A DNA stretch of 64,000 bases, taken from positions 62,001 to 126,000 of the forward strand of contig NZ_NPKP01000011.1 in assembly GCF_008329585.1 (NCBI RefSeq), written 5' to 3'. Positions 26,064 to 34,729 of the stretch are shown here, piece after piece. Origin of the DNA: Mycolicibacterium sp. P9-22 (lineage in GTDB: Bacteria; Actinomycetota; Actinomycetes; Mycobacteriales; Mycobacteriaceae). The number at the start of each line of letters is the position of its first letter. Positions within the stretch are counted from its first letter, which is position 1. The notes under the pieces were generated by a model, which ran no database searches, had not been told where the DNA came from, and saw nothing but the letters and a program-made list of their open reading frames with translations. A program made the position numbers and the translations under genes.

Positions 26064-27561
26064 CGGGGTAGTTGCGAGGGGTGAACACCGTGTCACCGTG
26101 CCAGCGGGTCTGCGAAGACCCGATGATCAGCAGGCAGCGCATGTCCACCTCGGCCGGATCCAGATCACCGAGTGCCACCACCCGCACCGTCTCGTTCGGG
26201 CCGGCGACATCGCGCCCGATCACCACCGGGGTTGCGGCGTCGCGGTGTTCAAGCAGCAGCTTCTGCATCTCGCCGACCTGCCAGGTCCGGGTTTTCGACG
26301 CCGGGTTGTACACGGCGATCACCATGTCGGCGGCCGCCGCCGCACTGACCCGGGCGGCGATGATCTCCCAGGGCTTGAGACGGTCCGACAGCGAGATGAC
26401 GGCGTAATCGTGGCCCAGCGGCGCACCGACCCGGCTGGCCACCGCCTGCGCCGCGGTCATCGCCGGGATCACCCGGACCTCGACATCGGGCCAGTCGACG
26501 GCCTCCTCGAGCACGGCGGTGGCCATCGCGAACACCCCGGGGTCACCGGAGGACACCACCACCACCGCGCGCCCCTGCCGGGCCAGTTCACAGGCCAGCC
26601 GGGCGCGCGCCGGTTCGTCGGTGTTGTCACTGGCATGCCGGGTCTGTCCGGCGCGGGCGCCGACCCGGTCGAGATAGGGGAAGTAACCGATCAGGTCGGT
26701 GGCGGCGGCCAGTTCGCGGCGCGCCTGCGGGGTGATCCAGTCCAGATCGCCGGGACCGAGACCGACCACCGCGACGCTGCCTCTCGGGGCGAGCGAAGCG
26801 ACGGGGGAAGGACGGTTGCGCGGTGCGGCCGCCTCGCCGGGCAGCATCACGATGGAGAAGTAGGGCACCGAGGCCTCGTCGACATCGCTTGCCGCGAGCA
26901 CGCGCTGCTGATCGGTGCTGGCGCGTTCCACGTAGAACGCCCGGTCCAACCGGTGGGTCTCCGAAAGAGCTTGCCGGACTTCCGGATACGACTTGCCCAG
27001 CTTCATGATGACGGCGGCGTCGGTGTCCGCGAGGCGCCGCGTCAGCTCGGCTGCGGGCAGCGTGCCGGGCAGGATGGTCAGGACCTCGTCGCCCTGAACC
27101 AACGGGGTACCGGTGGCCGCCGACGCCGCACTCACCGAGGTCACACCGGGCACGATGACGGCGTGGAACCGCTCGGTGAGCCGAGTGTGCATGTGCATGT
27201 ACGAGCTGTAGAACAGCGGGTCGCCCTCGGCCAGCAGCGCCACATTGCGCCCGGCGTCCAGATGTACGGCGATGCGGTCGGCGGATTCGGCGTAGAAATC
27301 CTCCATCGCACCGGCATAGCCGCCGGGATGTTCGGTGGTTTCGGTGGTCACCGGGTAGACCAGATGCTCTTCGATCTGACCGTCGCGCAGGTACTGCTCG
27401 GCGATCCGGCGCGCGATGCTGCGGCCGTGCTGCGCACTGTGATACGCGACGACATCGGCCTCGCCGATGAGCCGGGCGGCCTTGACCGTCACCAGTTCCG
27501 GATCACCGGGACCGAGGCCGACGCCGTAGAGAGTGCCCTTCGCCGGGGATGTGTCCGTCAT
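26059..27561 (-). CDS. cobIJ: Fused precorrin-2 C20- and precorrin-3B C17-methyltransferase
   Basis: Two tetrapyrrole methylases in one chain of 500 residues, as in other mycobacteria. The CobI part (about 1-235) starts LYGVGLGPGDPELVTVKAAR; the CobJ part (about 255-500) starts VAVVGLGPGDLDWITPQARR. CobI makes precorrin-3A, and CobJ performs ring contraction after CobG. The linker (about 240-255) is encoded partly by a copy of a dispersed 19-nt repeat. The start overlaps the cobH stop by four bases; transcription order is cobG-cobH-cobIJ. Confidence 0.95.
   Translation of the reverse strand: MTDTSPAKGTLYGVGLGPGDPELVTVKAARLIGEADVVAYHSAQHGRSIARRIAEQYLRDGQIEEHLVYPVTTETTEHPGGYAGAMEDFYAESADRIAVHLDAGRNVALLAEGDPLFYSSYMHMHTRLTERFHAVIVPGVTSVSAASAATGTPLVQGDEVLTILPGTLPAAELTRRLADTDAAVIMKLGKSYPEVRQALSETHRLDRAFYVERASTDQQRVLAASDVDEASVPYFSIVMLPGEAAAPRNRPSPVASLAPRGSVAVVGLGPGDLDWITPQARRELAAATDLIGYFPYLDRVGARAGQTRHASDNTDEPARARLACELARQGRAVVVVSSGDPGVFAMATAVLEEAVDWPDVEVRVIPAMTAAQAVASRVGAPLGHDYAVISLSDRLKPWEIIAARVSAAAAADMVIAVYNPASKTRTWQVGEMQKLLLEHRDAATPVVIGRDVAGPNETVRVVALGDLDPAEVDMRCLLIIGSSQTRWHGDTVFTPRNYPG
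26787..26805 (+). repeat. Dispersed 19-nt motif, copy 1 (in cobIJ)
   Basis: GGGCGAGCGAAGCGACGGG. One of four copies in the window; it encodes part of the CobI-CobJ linker on the opposite strand. Confidence 0.75.
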
Positions 27562-28184
27562 TCGCGTTCGCTCGCAATCGAATTCACGGCGGCGGCGGCC
27601 ATCGCGCTGCCCCCGCGCCTGCCCTGCACCACCAGATACGACATGCCGCGCGGCCGGGCGATCAGTTCATCCTTGGACTGTGCGGAACCGACGAACCCGA
27701 CCGGCCCGCCCAGCACTGCAGCGGGCACCGGGGCGCCGTCGTCGATCAGTTCCAGCAGCCGGAAGAGCGCGGTGGGGGCATTGCCGATCGCGAGCACCGC
27801 GCCGCCGAGGCGGTCGGCCCACAGGTCGACGCCGGCCGCGGAACGGGTGCTTCCGAGCTTGGGCGCCAGTTCGGCGGCGCGCGGGTCGGCGACCAGCGAG
27901 ACGACCTCGTTGCCGGCAGGCAGCCGGGAGCGGGTGATGCCTGCGGCGACCATCGACGAATCGCAGAGCACGGGCGCGCCCGCGGCCAGCGCCGCATGGG
28001 TCCGGGCGACGACATCGGAGGTGAAGGCGACATGGTCGGTGACGTCGACCTGGCCGCAGGTGTGGATGAGCCGGACCACGACGCGTGAGACGTCATCGGG
28101 GAAGCGGGTCAGGTCTGCTTCATCTCGGATGGTCGCGAAGGATTGGCGATAGATTTCCGCAGCGTCGCGGGTGTAATCGAGCAC
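27558..28184 (-). CDS. cobH: Precorrin-8X methylmutase
   Basis: Moves the C11 methyl group to C12, turning precorrin-8 into hydrogenobyrinate. It has 208 residues. The catalytic His is expected in RLIHTCGQVDVTDHVAF, and VLCDSSMVAAGI, AIGNAPTALFRLLEL and GGPVGFVGSAQSKD are strong family signatures. It lies nine bases after cobG and overlaps cobIJ by four. Confidence 0.95.
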   Translation of the reverse strand: MLDYTRDAAEIYRQSFATIRDEADLTRFPDDVSRVVVRLIHTCGQVDVTDHVAFTSDVVARTHAALAAGAPVLCDSSMVAAGITRSRLPAGNEVVSLVADPRAAELAPKLGSTRSAAGVDLWADRLGGAVLAIGNAPTALFRLLELIDDGAPVPAAVLGGPVGFVGSAQSKDELIARPRGMSYLVVQGRRGGSAMAAAAVNSIASERE

Positions 28185-28193
28185 CCGATCACC

Positions 28194-29324
28194 CTACGGG
28201 TGGCGCCCCTCGTAGCCGTGTCCGGTGGCCACCAGGACCTCGGCGCCCCGCGGGCTGCCGCAGGCCCGTGGACAGCCAACAAAATGACGATGAACCCCCG
28301 GACGGCCCTCGGTCAGCGCGGCCCGCGCGTCGGCACGCACATCGGAGAGAGATTTGTCACAGCCGGGACTTCCCGTGCAGGCACTCACCGTCAGCCACGG
28401 TGAGTTCTCGTCGAAGACGAGGCCCAACGGCGCCAGCACCCGAAGCGAGGTGTCGGCGACCTCCTCGGTCAGATCGCATACCAGGATCGAGCGCCACGGC
28501 GTCACCACGACCGGTGCCTCGATGGCCGCCAGGAACTCGGCGGTGCGGGCCGGCAGCACGCCCAGCGGCACCGCGGCGCCGAGCGCCACCCGGTCCGGGA
28601 CGGGGTCGCGGGTCTGCGGTATCCAGCCCACCGGGGGACCGCCGGTGTCGTGTGGGTAGCGGCCCGCCGAGTCCGGCGCGGTGACGGTGAAATCGTCGAT
28701 CAGTTCGCTCGGATCATCGAGTTCGGTGACGCGCCAACGCTTCCCGCGCACCGCCTGAAACCGCCGGGCGATCTCCACCATGGTGCCCACCGCGTCATCG
28801 GCGGACACCCGGATACCGGTGTCCGCGCCGGCGAGCAGCAGTGCGACCCCCGTATCACCGGGCTGCACTCCGATGTCGGCGCGCAGCCCGGACACGTCGC
28901 CGCGGCCGTCGTCGACGGAGAACCAGAATCGGCCCGGTAGCGCGGCCAGCGCCGCGTCCTGCTGCAGCGCTGCGTCCAGCTCACCGACCCATCCGCGCAC
29001 GTCCGCCCGGCCGCCGCTGCGGCCGGACAGCGGCGAGGACACGATGTTGCGGACCCGTTCATGGGTCCGGGATGGCAGCAGGCCTGCGCCGGCGAGGGCC
29101 TCGGCCACCCGGCTCGGGTCGGTGATGCCGCGAATCTGCAGGCTGCCGCGCGAGGTCAGTTCCAGTGCGCCGCCGCCGCTGTCGGCAGCAAGGTGGGCCA
29201 GCGTCTCCAGAGCGGTCGCCGGGAGGAAACCTCCGGGCAGTCGTATCCGGATCAGCGCACCATCGGCCGCCTGGTGGACCTGCAGGGCGCCGGGGCAGGC
29301 GTCCTGGTCGCGGGTGCGGCTCAC
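28194..29324 (-). CDS. cobG: Precorrin-3B synthase
   Basis: Oxygen-dependent monooxygenase of the aerobic route that forms precorrin-3B before ring contraction. It has 376 residues with a nitrite/sulfite-reductase fold. The 4Fe-4S ligands are in SACTGSPGCDKSL and VGCPRACGSPRG. I start at GTG 29324 because SRTRDQDACPGALQVHQAADG matches the mycobacterial N-terminus; the longer frame to 29369 adds 15 unmatched residues and reaches back to the dioxygenase stop. Confidence 0.9.
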   Translation of the reverse strand: MSRTRDQDACPGALQVHQAADGALIRIRLPGGFLPATALETLAHLAADSGGGALELTSRGSLQIRGITDPSRVAEALAGAGLLPSRTHERVRNIVSSPLSGRSGGRADVRGWVGELDAALQQDAALAALPGRFWFSVDDGRGDVSGLRADIGVQPGDTGVALLLAGADTGIRVSADDAVGTMVEIARRFQAVRGKRWRVTELDDPSELIDDFTVTAPDSAGRYPHDTGGPPVGWIPQTRDPVPDRVALGAAVPLGVLPARTAEFLAAIEAPVVVTPWRSILVCDLTEEVADTSLRVLAPLGLVFDENSPWLTVSACTGSPGCDKSLSDVRADARAALTEGRPGVHRHFVGCPRACGSPRGAEVLVATGHGYEGRHP

Positions 29325-29365
29325 GTGTCCACGGTACTCAGCGCACCGCGAAAGACGAACGAGGC

Positions 29366-30307
29366 TCAACTCGCCTTGGCGTGCCGACCGGGCACCGGGT
29401 CGACCACGGCCGAGTAACTCGAGGCATCCCCGGCGACGACACGGCTCGGCCTGCCCGCCACATCGACCGGGATATCGCCGGCCAGCGTCACCCGGCTCAG
29501 CCGGCGGAACTGGTCGTCGTAGTCGGAGACCGCATAGTGCTGGGTGGCCCGGTTGTCCCAGATGGCCAGGTCACCGGGTGCCCAGCTCCACCGAACGGTG
29601 TTCTCCAGCTTGGTGATCCGCGCCTGCAGCAGGCCGAACAGGGCGGCCGACTCGGTGGAACCCAGCCCGACGAAGCGTTTGACGAAGTGGCCGAGCAACA
29701 GCACCCGCTCGCCGGTTTCCGGATGCGCCCGCACCACCGGATGCTCGGTCTCGAAGTAGGTCGACTCGAATTCCTCGCGGTGTGCGCGCACGGTGTCGGC
29801 GACCTGCTCGTGCCGGCCGTCGTAGTCGGCGGCGTAGTCATAGGTGTTGGTGTGCACCGCCCACAGGTTCTCCGTCAGCGCACGCAGAGCCGGGGGCAAC
29901 TGTTCGTAGGCGGTCTGGGTGTTGGCCCACACCGTGGTGCCGCCGTACTCGGGAAGTGCCACCGCACGCAGCAGGGAGGCCTTCGGGATGCGGTCGACGA
30001 AGGTGACGTCGGTGTGCCAGCTGTTGGCCTTGTCGTAGCGGGAGTCGATGGGCAGTACCCGGGTGCCGCGGGACAGCACGGTCGGATGCGCGGCGGTCGT
30101 GGTGCCGAGCCGTTGCGCGAATGCCAGCTGGCCGTCGTCGTCGAGATCGTCCTGGTTGCGGAAGAAGATGACCTTGTGGGTCAACAGCGCGTCATTGATG
30201 GCCGTCACCGTCGACTCGTCGAGGTCATCGGTCAGCCGCACACCATCGATGCGGGCGCCGATATGGGCACCGAGCTTGACGACATCCACTGAGGTGCGAG
30301 GGCTCAT
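29366..30307 (-). CDS. TauD/TfdA-family 2-oxoglutarate dioxygenase
   Basis: Fe(II)/2-oxoglutarate oxygenase of 313 residues, closest in motifs to Rv3406-type alkyl sulfatases and TauD. Iron ligands are His98 and Asp100 in SWHTDVTF and the distal His in ATQHYAVSDY; DNRATQH is typical of the family. Such enzymes release sulfite or sulfate from sulfonates or sulfate esters. I chose ATG 30307, where homology begins; a frame to 30421 adds 38 Arg/Pro-rich residues. It may share a divergent CRP-type control site with the genes before cobN. Confidence 0.85.
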   Translation of the reverse strand: MSPRTSVDVVKLGAHIGARIDGVRLTDDLDESTVTAINDALLTHKVIFFRNQDDLDDDGQLAFAQRLGTTTAAHPTVLSRGTRVLPIDSRYDKANSWHTDVTFVDRIPKASLLRAVALPEYGGTTVWANTQTAYEQLPPALRALTENLWAVHTNTYDYAADYDGRHEQVADTVRAHREEFESTYFETEHPVVRAHPETGERVLLLGHFVKRFVGLGSTESAALFGLLQARITKLENTVRWSWAPGDLAIWDNRATQHYAVSDYDDQFRRLSRVTLAGDIPVDVAGRPSRVVAGDASSYSAVVDPVPGRHAKAS

Positions 30308-30406
30308 GACACCATTGCGCCAGCCGCGGCCCGGAACGTAAACGGTTTGGCTACGCGCGATTCGAACTGGCGAACGCGCAGGTAGCGGCGGTGCCGCGAG
30401 CGCTGC

Positions 30407-30422
30407 TGTGACATGCGTCACA
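30407..30422. promoter_or_regulatory. Perfect CRP-type site
   Basis: TGTGACATGCGTCACA matches TGTGA-N6-TCACA at all ten fixed positions. It lies between divergent genes; TACGTT boxes in each direction (30335-30340 reverse, 30480-30485 forward) could be -10 elements, placing the site about 75-90 bp upstream of either transcript. Confidence 0.7.
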
Positions 30423-30536
30423 TGTTTTGGGCAGCTGTCTGCTCAGGCACACAATGCCGATGCCGGCGCGCGCGGGGGCTACGTTTCGATCATCAACGCG
30501 GTACCGCCGGTACCCAGTCAGGAAGGAGGCCACGAC

Positions 30537-30644
30537 ATGGCCTCACTCATTGCCATCGCCACCGGCGTGGCCCTGGTGTTCGCTGCCATCTCCGCTCCGT
30601 ACCAGGACTCGTGGTACGGACGCTGGAGCCGCTCCGACCGCTGA
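30537..30644 (+). CDS. 35-residue putative membrane microprotein
   Basis: Short gene not matching any family I know. It opens MASLIAIATGVALVFAAISA, one hydrophobic helix, followed by a polar, Trp/Arg-rich tail (YQDSWYGRWSRSDR). Support for translation is a very strong ribosome binding site, AGGAAGGAGG (30520-30529), seven bases before the ATG, and a plausible TACGTT -10 box at 30480. It ends 42 bp before cobN on the same strand, so a role near cobalt or corrin handling is possible but unproven. It could also be a leader peptide. Confidence 0.6.
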   Translation: MASLIAIATGVALVFAAISAPYQDSWYGRWSRSDR

Positions 30645-30686
30645 CCGGCAGACCACCCGGCGCGGGTGGTGAGGCAGGATTGAGCA

Positions 30687-33600
30687 GTGCCGACCGTGCT
30701 GCTGCTGTCTACGTCCGATACCGACCTGATCACCGCGCGCGCCAGCGGCGCCGACTACCGCTGGGCCAATCCGGCCCGGCTGTTGCAGGACGAACTCGAC
30801 CGCGAGCTCGCCGAGCTGCTCGACGGGACCGATATCGCCGTCGTCCGCATTCTCGGTGGGTACCGCGCCTGGCAGGACGGCATCGACACGCTGGTCGGCC
30901 TCGGAGTGCCCACGGTGGTGCTCTCCGGCGAGCAGGCTCCCGATGCCGAGCTGATGCGCCATTCGACCGTCCCGGCCGGCGTGGCGCTACAAGCCCACAT
31001 CTATCTTGCCCAGGGCGGCACCGACAACTTGCGCGGCCTGCACGCCTTTCTCAGCGACACCCTGCTGATGACCGGCGAGGGTTTCGACCCGCCGGTCTCC
31101 ATACCCGGGTGGGGTGTGCTGGAACGCCCCCAGACCGATGCCGAAGGCCCGACCGTGGCGGTGCTGTACTACCGCGCTCAGCACCTGGCCGGGAACACCG
31201 GCTACATCGCCGCGCTCTGCGACGCCATCGATGAGGCCGGCGGCCGCCCACTGCCGGTCTACTGCGCCTCGCTGCGCACCGCCGAACCCGAACTGCTCGA
31301 GCTGCTGGGCACCGCGGATGCGCTCATCACCACCGTGCTCGCCGCCGGTGGCGCCACCCCGGCGAACGTGGGCGCCGGCGGGACCGACGACAGCTGGAAC
31401 GTCGCACACCTGGCCGCCCTGGACGTCCCGATTCTGCAGGGGCTGTGCCTGACCAGTCCCCGGTCCACCTGGGCAAGCAACGACGACGGCATGTCCCCGC
31501 TCGATGTCGCCACCCAGGTCGCGGTTCCCGAGTTCGACGGCCGCATCATCACCGTCCCGTTCTCGTTCAAGGAGATCGACGACGAGGGCCTGATCACCTA
31601 CAGCGCCGACCCGGAACGCTGCGCCCGGGTGGCCGGACTGGCGGTGCGGCACGCCCGGCTGCGGCATGTGCCCGCCGCCGAAAAGCAGGTGGCGCTGGTG
31701 TTCTCGGCCTACCCGACCAAACACGCGCGCATCGGTAACGCCGTAGGCCTCGACACCCCGGCCTCCGCGGTGGCCCTGCTGCGGGCCATGCGCGAGCACG
31801 GTATCGACATCGGCGAGGTCCCCGGTGTGGATGCCGAGGATGGTGACGCGCTCATCCACGCGCTGATCGAACGCGGGGGACAGGACCCCGACTGGCTCAC
31901 CGAGGAAACGTTGGCGCGCAACCCGATCCGGGTGTCGGCGGCCGACTACCGCCGTTGGTTCGCCACGCTGCCCGCCGGGCTGGCCGACGCCGTGGTGGCG
32001 CACTGGGGACCGCCGCCCGGTGAGCTGTTCGTCGACCGCAGCCGCGACCCCGACGGTGAGATCGTCATCGCGGGGATGAAGTCCGGCAACGTGGTGATCC
32101 TCGTGCAGCCGCCGCGCGGGTTCGGCGAGAACCCCGTCGCCATCTACCACGACCCAGATCTGCCGCCGAGCCATCATTATCTGGCCGCCTACCGCTGGCT
32201 GGACGGGCAGTTCGGTGACTCGGGCGCCTTCAAGGCCGACGCCGTCATTCACCTCGGCAAGCACGGCAACCTGGAATGGCTGCCGGGCAAGACGCTGGGC
32301 ATGAGCGCGGACTGCGGCACCGACGCCGCCCTCGGCGACCTCCCGCTGATCTACCCGTTCCTGGTCAACGATCCCGGTGAGGGCACCCAGGCCAAGCGGC
32401 GGGCCCACGCGACGCTGGTCGACCACCTGATCCCGCCGATGGCCCGCGCCGAGACCTACGGCGATATCGCCCGCCTGGAACAATTACTCGACGAGCACTC
32501 CAACGTTTCCGCGCTCGACCCGTCGAAACTGCCCGCCATCCGCCAGCAGATCTGGACATTGATGCGCGCGGCGAAGATGGACCACGATCTGGGCCTGGAG
32601 GACCGGCCCGACGAGGATTCCTTCGACGACATGCTGCTGCACGTCGACGGCTGGCTCTGCGAGATCAAGGACGTGCAGATCCGCGACGGCCTGCACATCC
32701 TGGGGCAGGCGCCCGTCGGCGAGTCCGAACTGGATCTGGTGCTGGCGATCCTGCGGGCCCGCCAGTTGTTCGGCGGCGAGCACACCGTGCCCGGCCTGCG
32801 CCAGGCACTCGGCCTCGCCGAGGACGGCGCCGACGAACGCACCGCCGTCGACGCCGCCGAAACGGCCGCCCGCGCACTGGTGGCCGGCCTGCAGGCCGGC
32901 GGCTGGGATCCCGGGGCCGTCGACGGCCTCACCGATGACCCGGTGATCGCGCAGATCCTGCGCTTCGCCGCCACCGAGGTGGTGCCCAGGCTGCGGGGCA
33001 CCAACGGCGAGATCGACGCGGTGCTGCGCGCCGTGGACGGCCATTACATCCCGGCCGGCCCGTCCGGTTCCCCGCTGCGCGGTCTGGTCAACGTGCTGCC
33101 GACCGGACGCAACTTCTACTCGGTGGATCCCAAGGCGGTGCCGTCGCGGCTGGCCTGGGAAACCGGTGTGGCGATGGCCGATTCGCTGCTGGCCCGATAC
33201 CGGCAGGACCACGGGACCTGGCCGCCGTCGGTCGGCCTGTCGGTGTGGGGCACCTCGGCCATGCGCACCTCCGGCGACGATATCGCCGAGGTGTTGGCGC
33301 TGCTCGGTGTCCGCCCCATCTGGGATGACGCCTCACGCCGGGTGGTCAACCTGGAACCGATCCCGCTGGCGGAGCTGGGCAGGCCGCGCATCGACGTGAC
33401 GGTCCGTATCTCGGGGTTCTTCCGGGACGCCTTCCCGCATGTGGTCACCATGCTCGACGACGCCGTCGCGTTGGTCGCCGGCATGGAGGAAAGCCCGGAG
33501 GACAATTACGTGCGGGCCCACTCGCTGGCCGATCTGGCCGAGCACGGTGATCAACGGCGCAGCACCACAAGGATTTTCGGGTCGAAGCCGGGAACCTACG

Positions 33601-34283
33601 GCGCGGGTCTGCTACAGCTGATCGACAGCCGCAACTGGCGCGACGATCAGGACTTGGCCGAGGTGTACACCGCGTGGGGCGGCTTCGCCTACGGGCGCGG
33701 CCTCGACGGCGCACCGGCGACCGACGAGATGAACCGGGCTTACCGGCGGATCGCGGTGGCGGCGAAGAACACCGACACCCGCGAACACGACATCGCCGAT
33801 TCCGACGACTATTTCCAGTACCACGGCGGCATGATCGCCACCGTGCGCGCGCTCACCGGCAAAGACCCGGCCGCCTATATCGGCGACAACACCCGTCCCG
33901 ACGCGGTGCGCACCCGGACCCTCAGCGAGGAGACCACCCGGGTGTTCCGGGCCCGGGTGGTCAACCCGCGCTGGATCAACGCCATGCGCAGGCACGGCTA
34001 CAAGGGCGCCTTCGAGATGGCGGCCACCGTGGACTACCTGTTCGGCTATGACGCCACCGCACATGTGATGGCGGACTGGATGTACGAACAACTGAGCCAG
34101 ACCTATGTGCTCGACGACGAGAACCGCAAATTCATGAACGAGTCCAACCCCTGGGCGCTGCACGGGATGGCCGAGCGACTGCTGGAGGCGGCCGGGCGCG
34201 GCATGTGGGCAGCACCGGACGCCGCCACGCTCGACGGACTCAAGCAGGTGCTGCTGGAAACCGAGGGCGAGCTGGAAGGCTGA
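30687..34283 (+). CDS. cobN: Cobaltochelatase subunit CobN
   Basis: Large subunit of the ATP-dependent aerobic cobaltochelatase, which inserts cobalt into hydrogenobyrinate a,c-diamide with CobS and CobT-like partners that are not in this window. It has 1198 residues and the CobN/magnesium-chelatase H domain throughout (for example VALVFSAYPTKHARIGNAVG and AVIHLGKHGNLEWLPGK). GTG 30687 is six bases after CAGGAT, a weak -10 box. It is followed by a possible hairpin at 34295. Confidence 0.95.
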   Translation: MPTVLLLSTSDTDLITARASGADYRWANPARLLQDELDRELAELLDGTDIAVVRILGGYRAWQDGIDTLVGLGVPTVVLSGEQAPDAELMRHSTVPAGVALQAHIYLAQGGTDNLRGLHAFLSDTLLMTGEGFDPPVSIPGWGVLERPQTDAEGPTVAVLYYRAQHLAGNTGYIAALCDAIDEAGGRPLPVYCASLRTAEPELLELLGTADALITTVLAAGGATPANVGAGGTDDSWNVAHLAALDVPILQGLCLTSPRSTWASNDDGMSPLDVATQVAVPEFDGRIITVPFSFKEIDDEGLITYSADPERCARVAGLAVRHARLRHVPAAEKQVALVFSAYPTKHARIGNAVGLDTPASAVALLRAMREHGIDIGEVPGVDAEDGDALIHALIERGGQDPDWLTEETLARNPIRVSAADYRRWFATLPAGLADAVVAHWGPPPGELFVDRSRDPDGEIVIAGMKSGNVVILVQPPRGFGENPVAIYHDPDLPPSHHYLAAYRWLDGQFGDSGAFKADAVIHLGKHGNLEWLPGKTLGMSADCGTDAALGDLPLIYPFLVNDPGEGTQAKRRAHATLVDHLIPPMARAETYGDIARLEQLLDEHSNVSALDPSKLPAIRQQIWTLMRAAKMDHDLGLEDRPDEDSFDDMLLHVDGWLCEIKDVQIRDGLHILGQAPVGESELDLVLAILRARQLFGGEHTVPGLRQALGLAEDGADERTAVDAAETAARALVAGLQAGGWDPGAVDGLTDDPVIAQILRFAATEVVPRLRGTNGEIDAVLRAVDGHYIPAGPSGSPLRGLVNVLPTGRNFYSVDPKAVPSRLAWETGVAMADSLLARYRQDHGTWPPSVGLSVWGTSAMRTSGDDIAEVLALLGVRPIWDDASRRVVNLEPIPLAELGRPRIDVTVRISGFFRDAFPHVVTMLDDAVALVAGMEESPEDNYVRAHSLADLAEHGDQRRSTTRIFGSKPGTYGAGLLQLIDSRNWRDDQDLAEVYTAWGGFAYGRGLDGAPATDEMNRAYRRIAVAAKNTDTREHDIADSDDYFQYHGGMIATVRALTGKDPAAYIGDNTRPDAVRTRTLSEETTRVFRARVVNPRWINAMRRHGYKGAFEMAATVDYLFGYDATAHVMADWMYEQLSQTYVLDDENRKFMNESNPWALHGMAERLLEAAGRGMWAAPDAATLDGLKQVLLETEGELEG

Positions 34284-34294
34284 GCTTTTCGTTG

Positions 34295-34327
34295 CCGGCC
34301 GCCGACGTCCTGCCCGTCCGCGGCCGG
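34295..34327. terminator. Possible hairpin after cobN
   Basis: CCGGCCGC (34295-34302) pairs with GCGGCCGG (34320-34327) across a 17-base loop, 12 bases after the cobN stop. It is a modest stem with a large loop; a terminator role is tentative. Confidence 0.35.
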
Positions 34328-34333
34328 TGCACA

Positions 34334-34339
34334 TAGGAT
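34334..34339 (+). promoter_or_regulatory. -10 box of a leaderless promoter
   Basis: TAGGAT six bases before the ATG at 34346, with no ribosome binding site. Confidence 0.6.
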
Positions 34340-34345
34340 TCACCC

Positions 34346-34729
34346 ATGGCACTCACCTTCGCCGACGTCGCCAAGGCCGACTACGTCCTGCTCACCACGT
34401 TCACCAAGGACGGCCGGCCCAAGCCGACCGCCATCTGGGCCGTTCCCGACGGTGACCGGCTGCTGGCCATCACCCAGGCGAAAGCGTGGAAGGTCAAGCG
34501 GATTCGCAACACTCCGCGGGTGACGGTGGCCGTCTGCGATCGCAGCGGCAACCCCAAGAGCGAGGCGGTGGAAGCGGTGGCGGCCATCCTGGAGAAGTCC
34601 GAGGTCGGCCGGGTCTATGACGGGATCGGCAGGCGCTACGGCCTGATCGGCAAGACCTTCAACCTGTTCTCCAAACTGCGCGGCGGATTGAAGAACAACC
34701 TCGCGCTGGAGCTGCGCGCGGCCGCATAG
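34346..34729 (+). CDS. PPOX-class F420-dependent oxidoreductase (Rv2061c type)
   Basis: Split-barrel protein of 127 residues. YVLLTTFTKDGRPKPTAIWAV and KVKRIRNTPRVTVAVCD are signatures of the Rv2061c group, thought to use F420H2; the substrate is unknown. Its position just after cobN matches M. tuberculosis. Its stop abuts the purU ATG directly. A frameshifted relative stands about 900 bp downstream, so this is the functional copy of the pair. Confidence 0.88.
   Translation: MALTFADVAKADYVLLTTFTKDGRPKPTAIWAVPDGDRLLAITQAKAWKVKRIRNTPRVTVAVCDRSGNPKSEAVEAVAAILEKSEVGRVYDGIGRRYGLIGKTFNLFSKLRGGLKNNLALELRAAA

Noticed and set aside
30516..30532. B12-box-like sequence AGTCAGGAAGGAGGCCA before the cobN unit, considered as a cobalamin riboswitch
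   Set aside because: It matches the box only in part, and the other conserved riboswitch elements are absent in the preceding 200 bases; the match is explained by the ribosome binding site.
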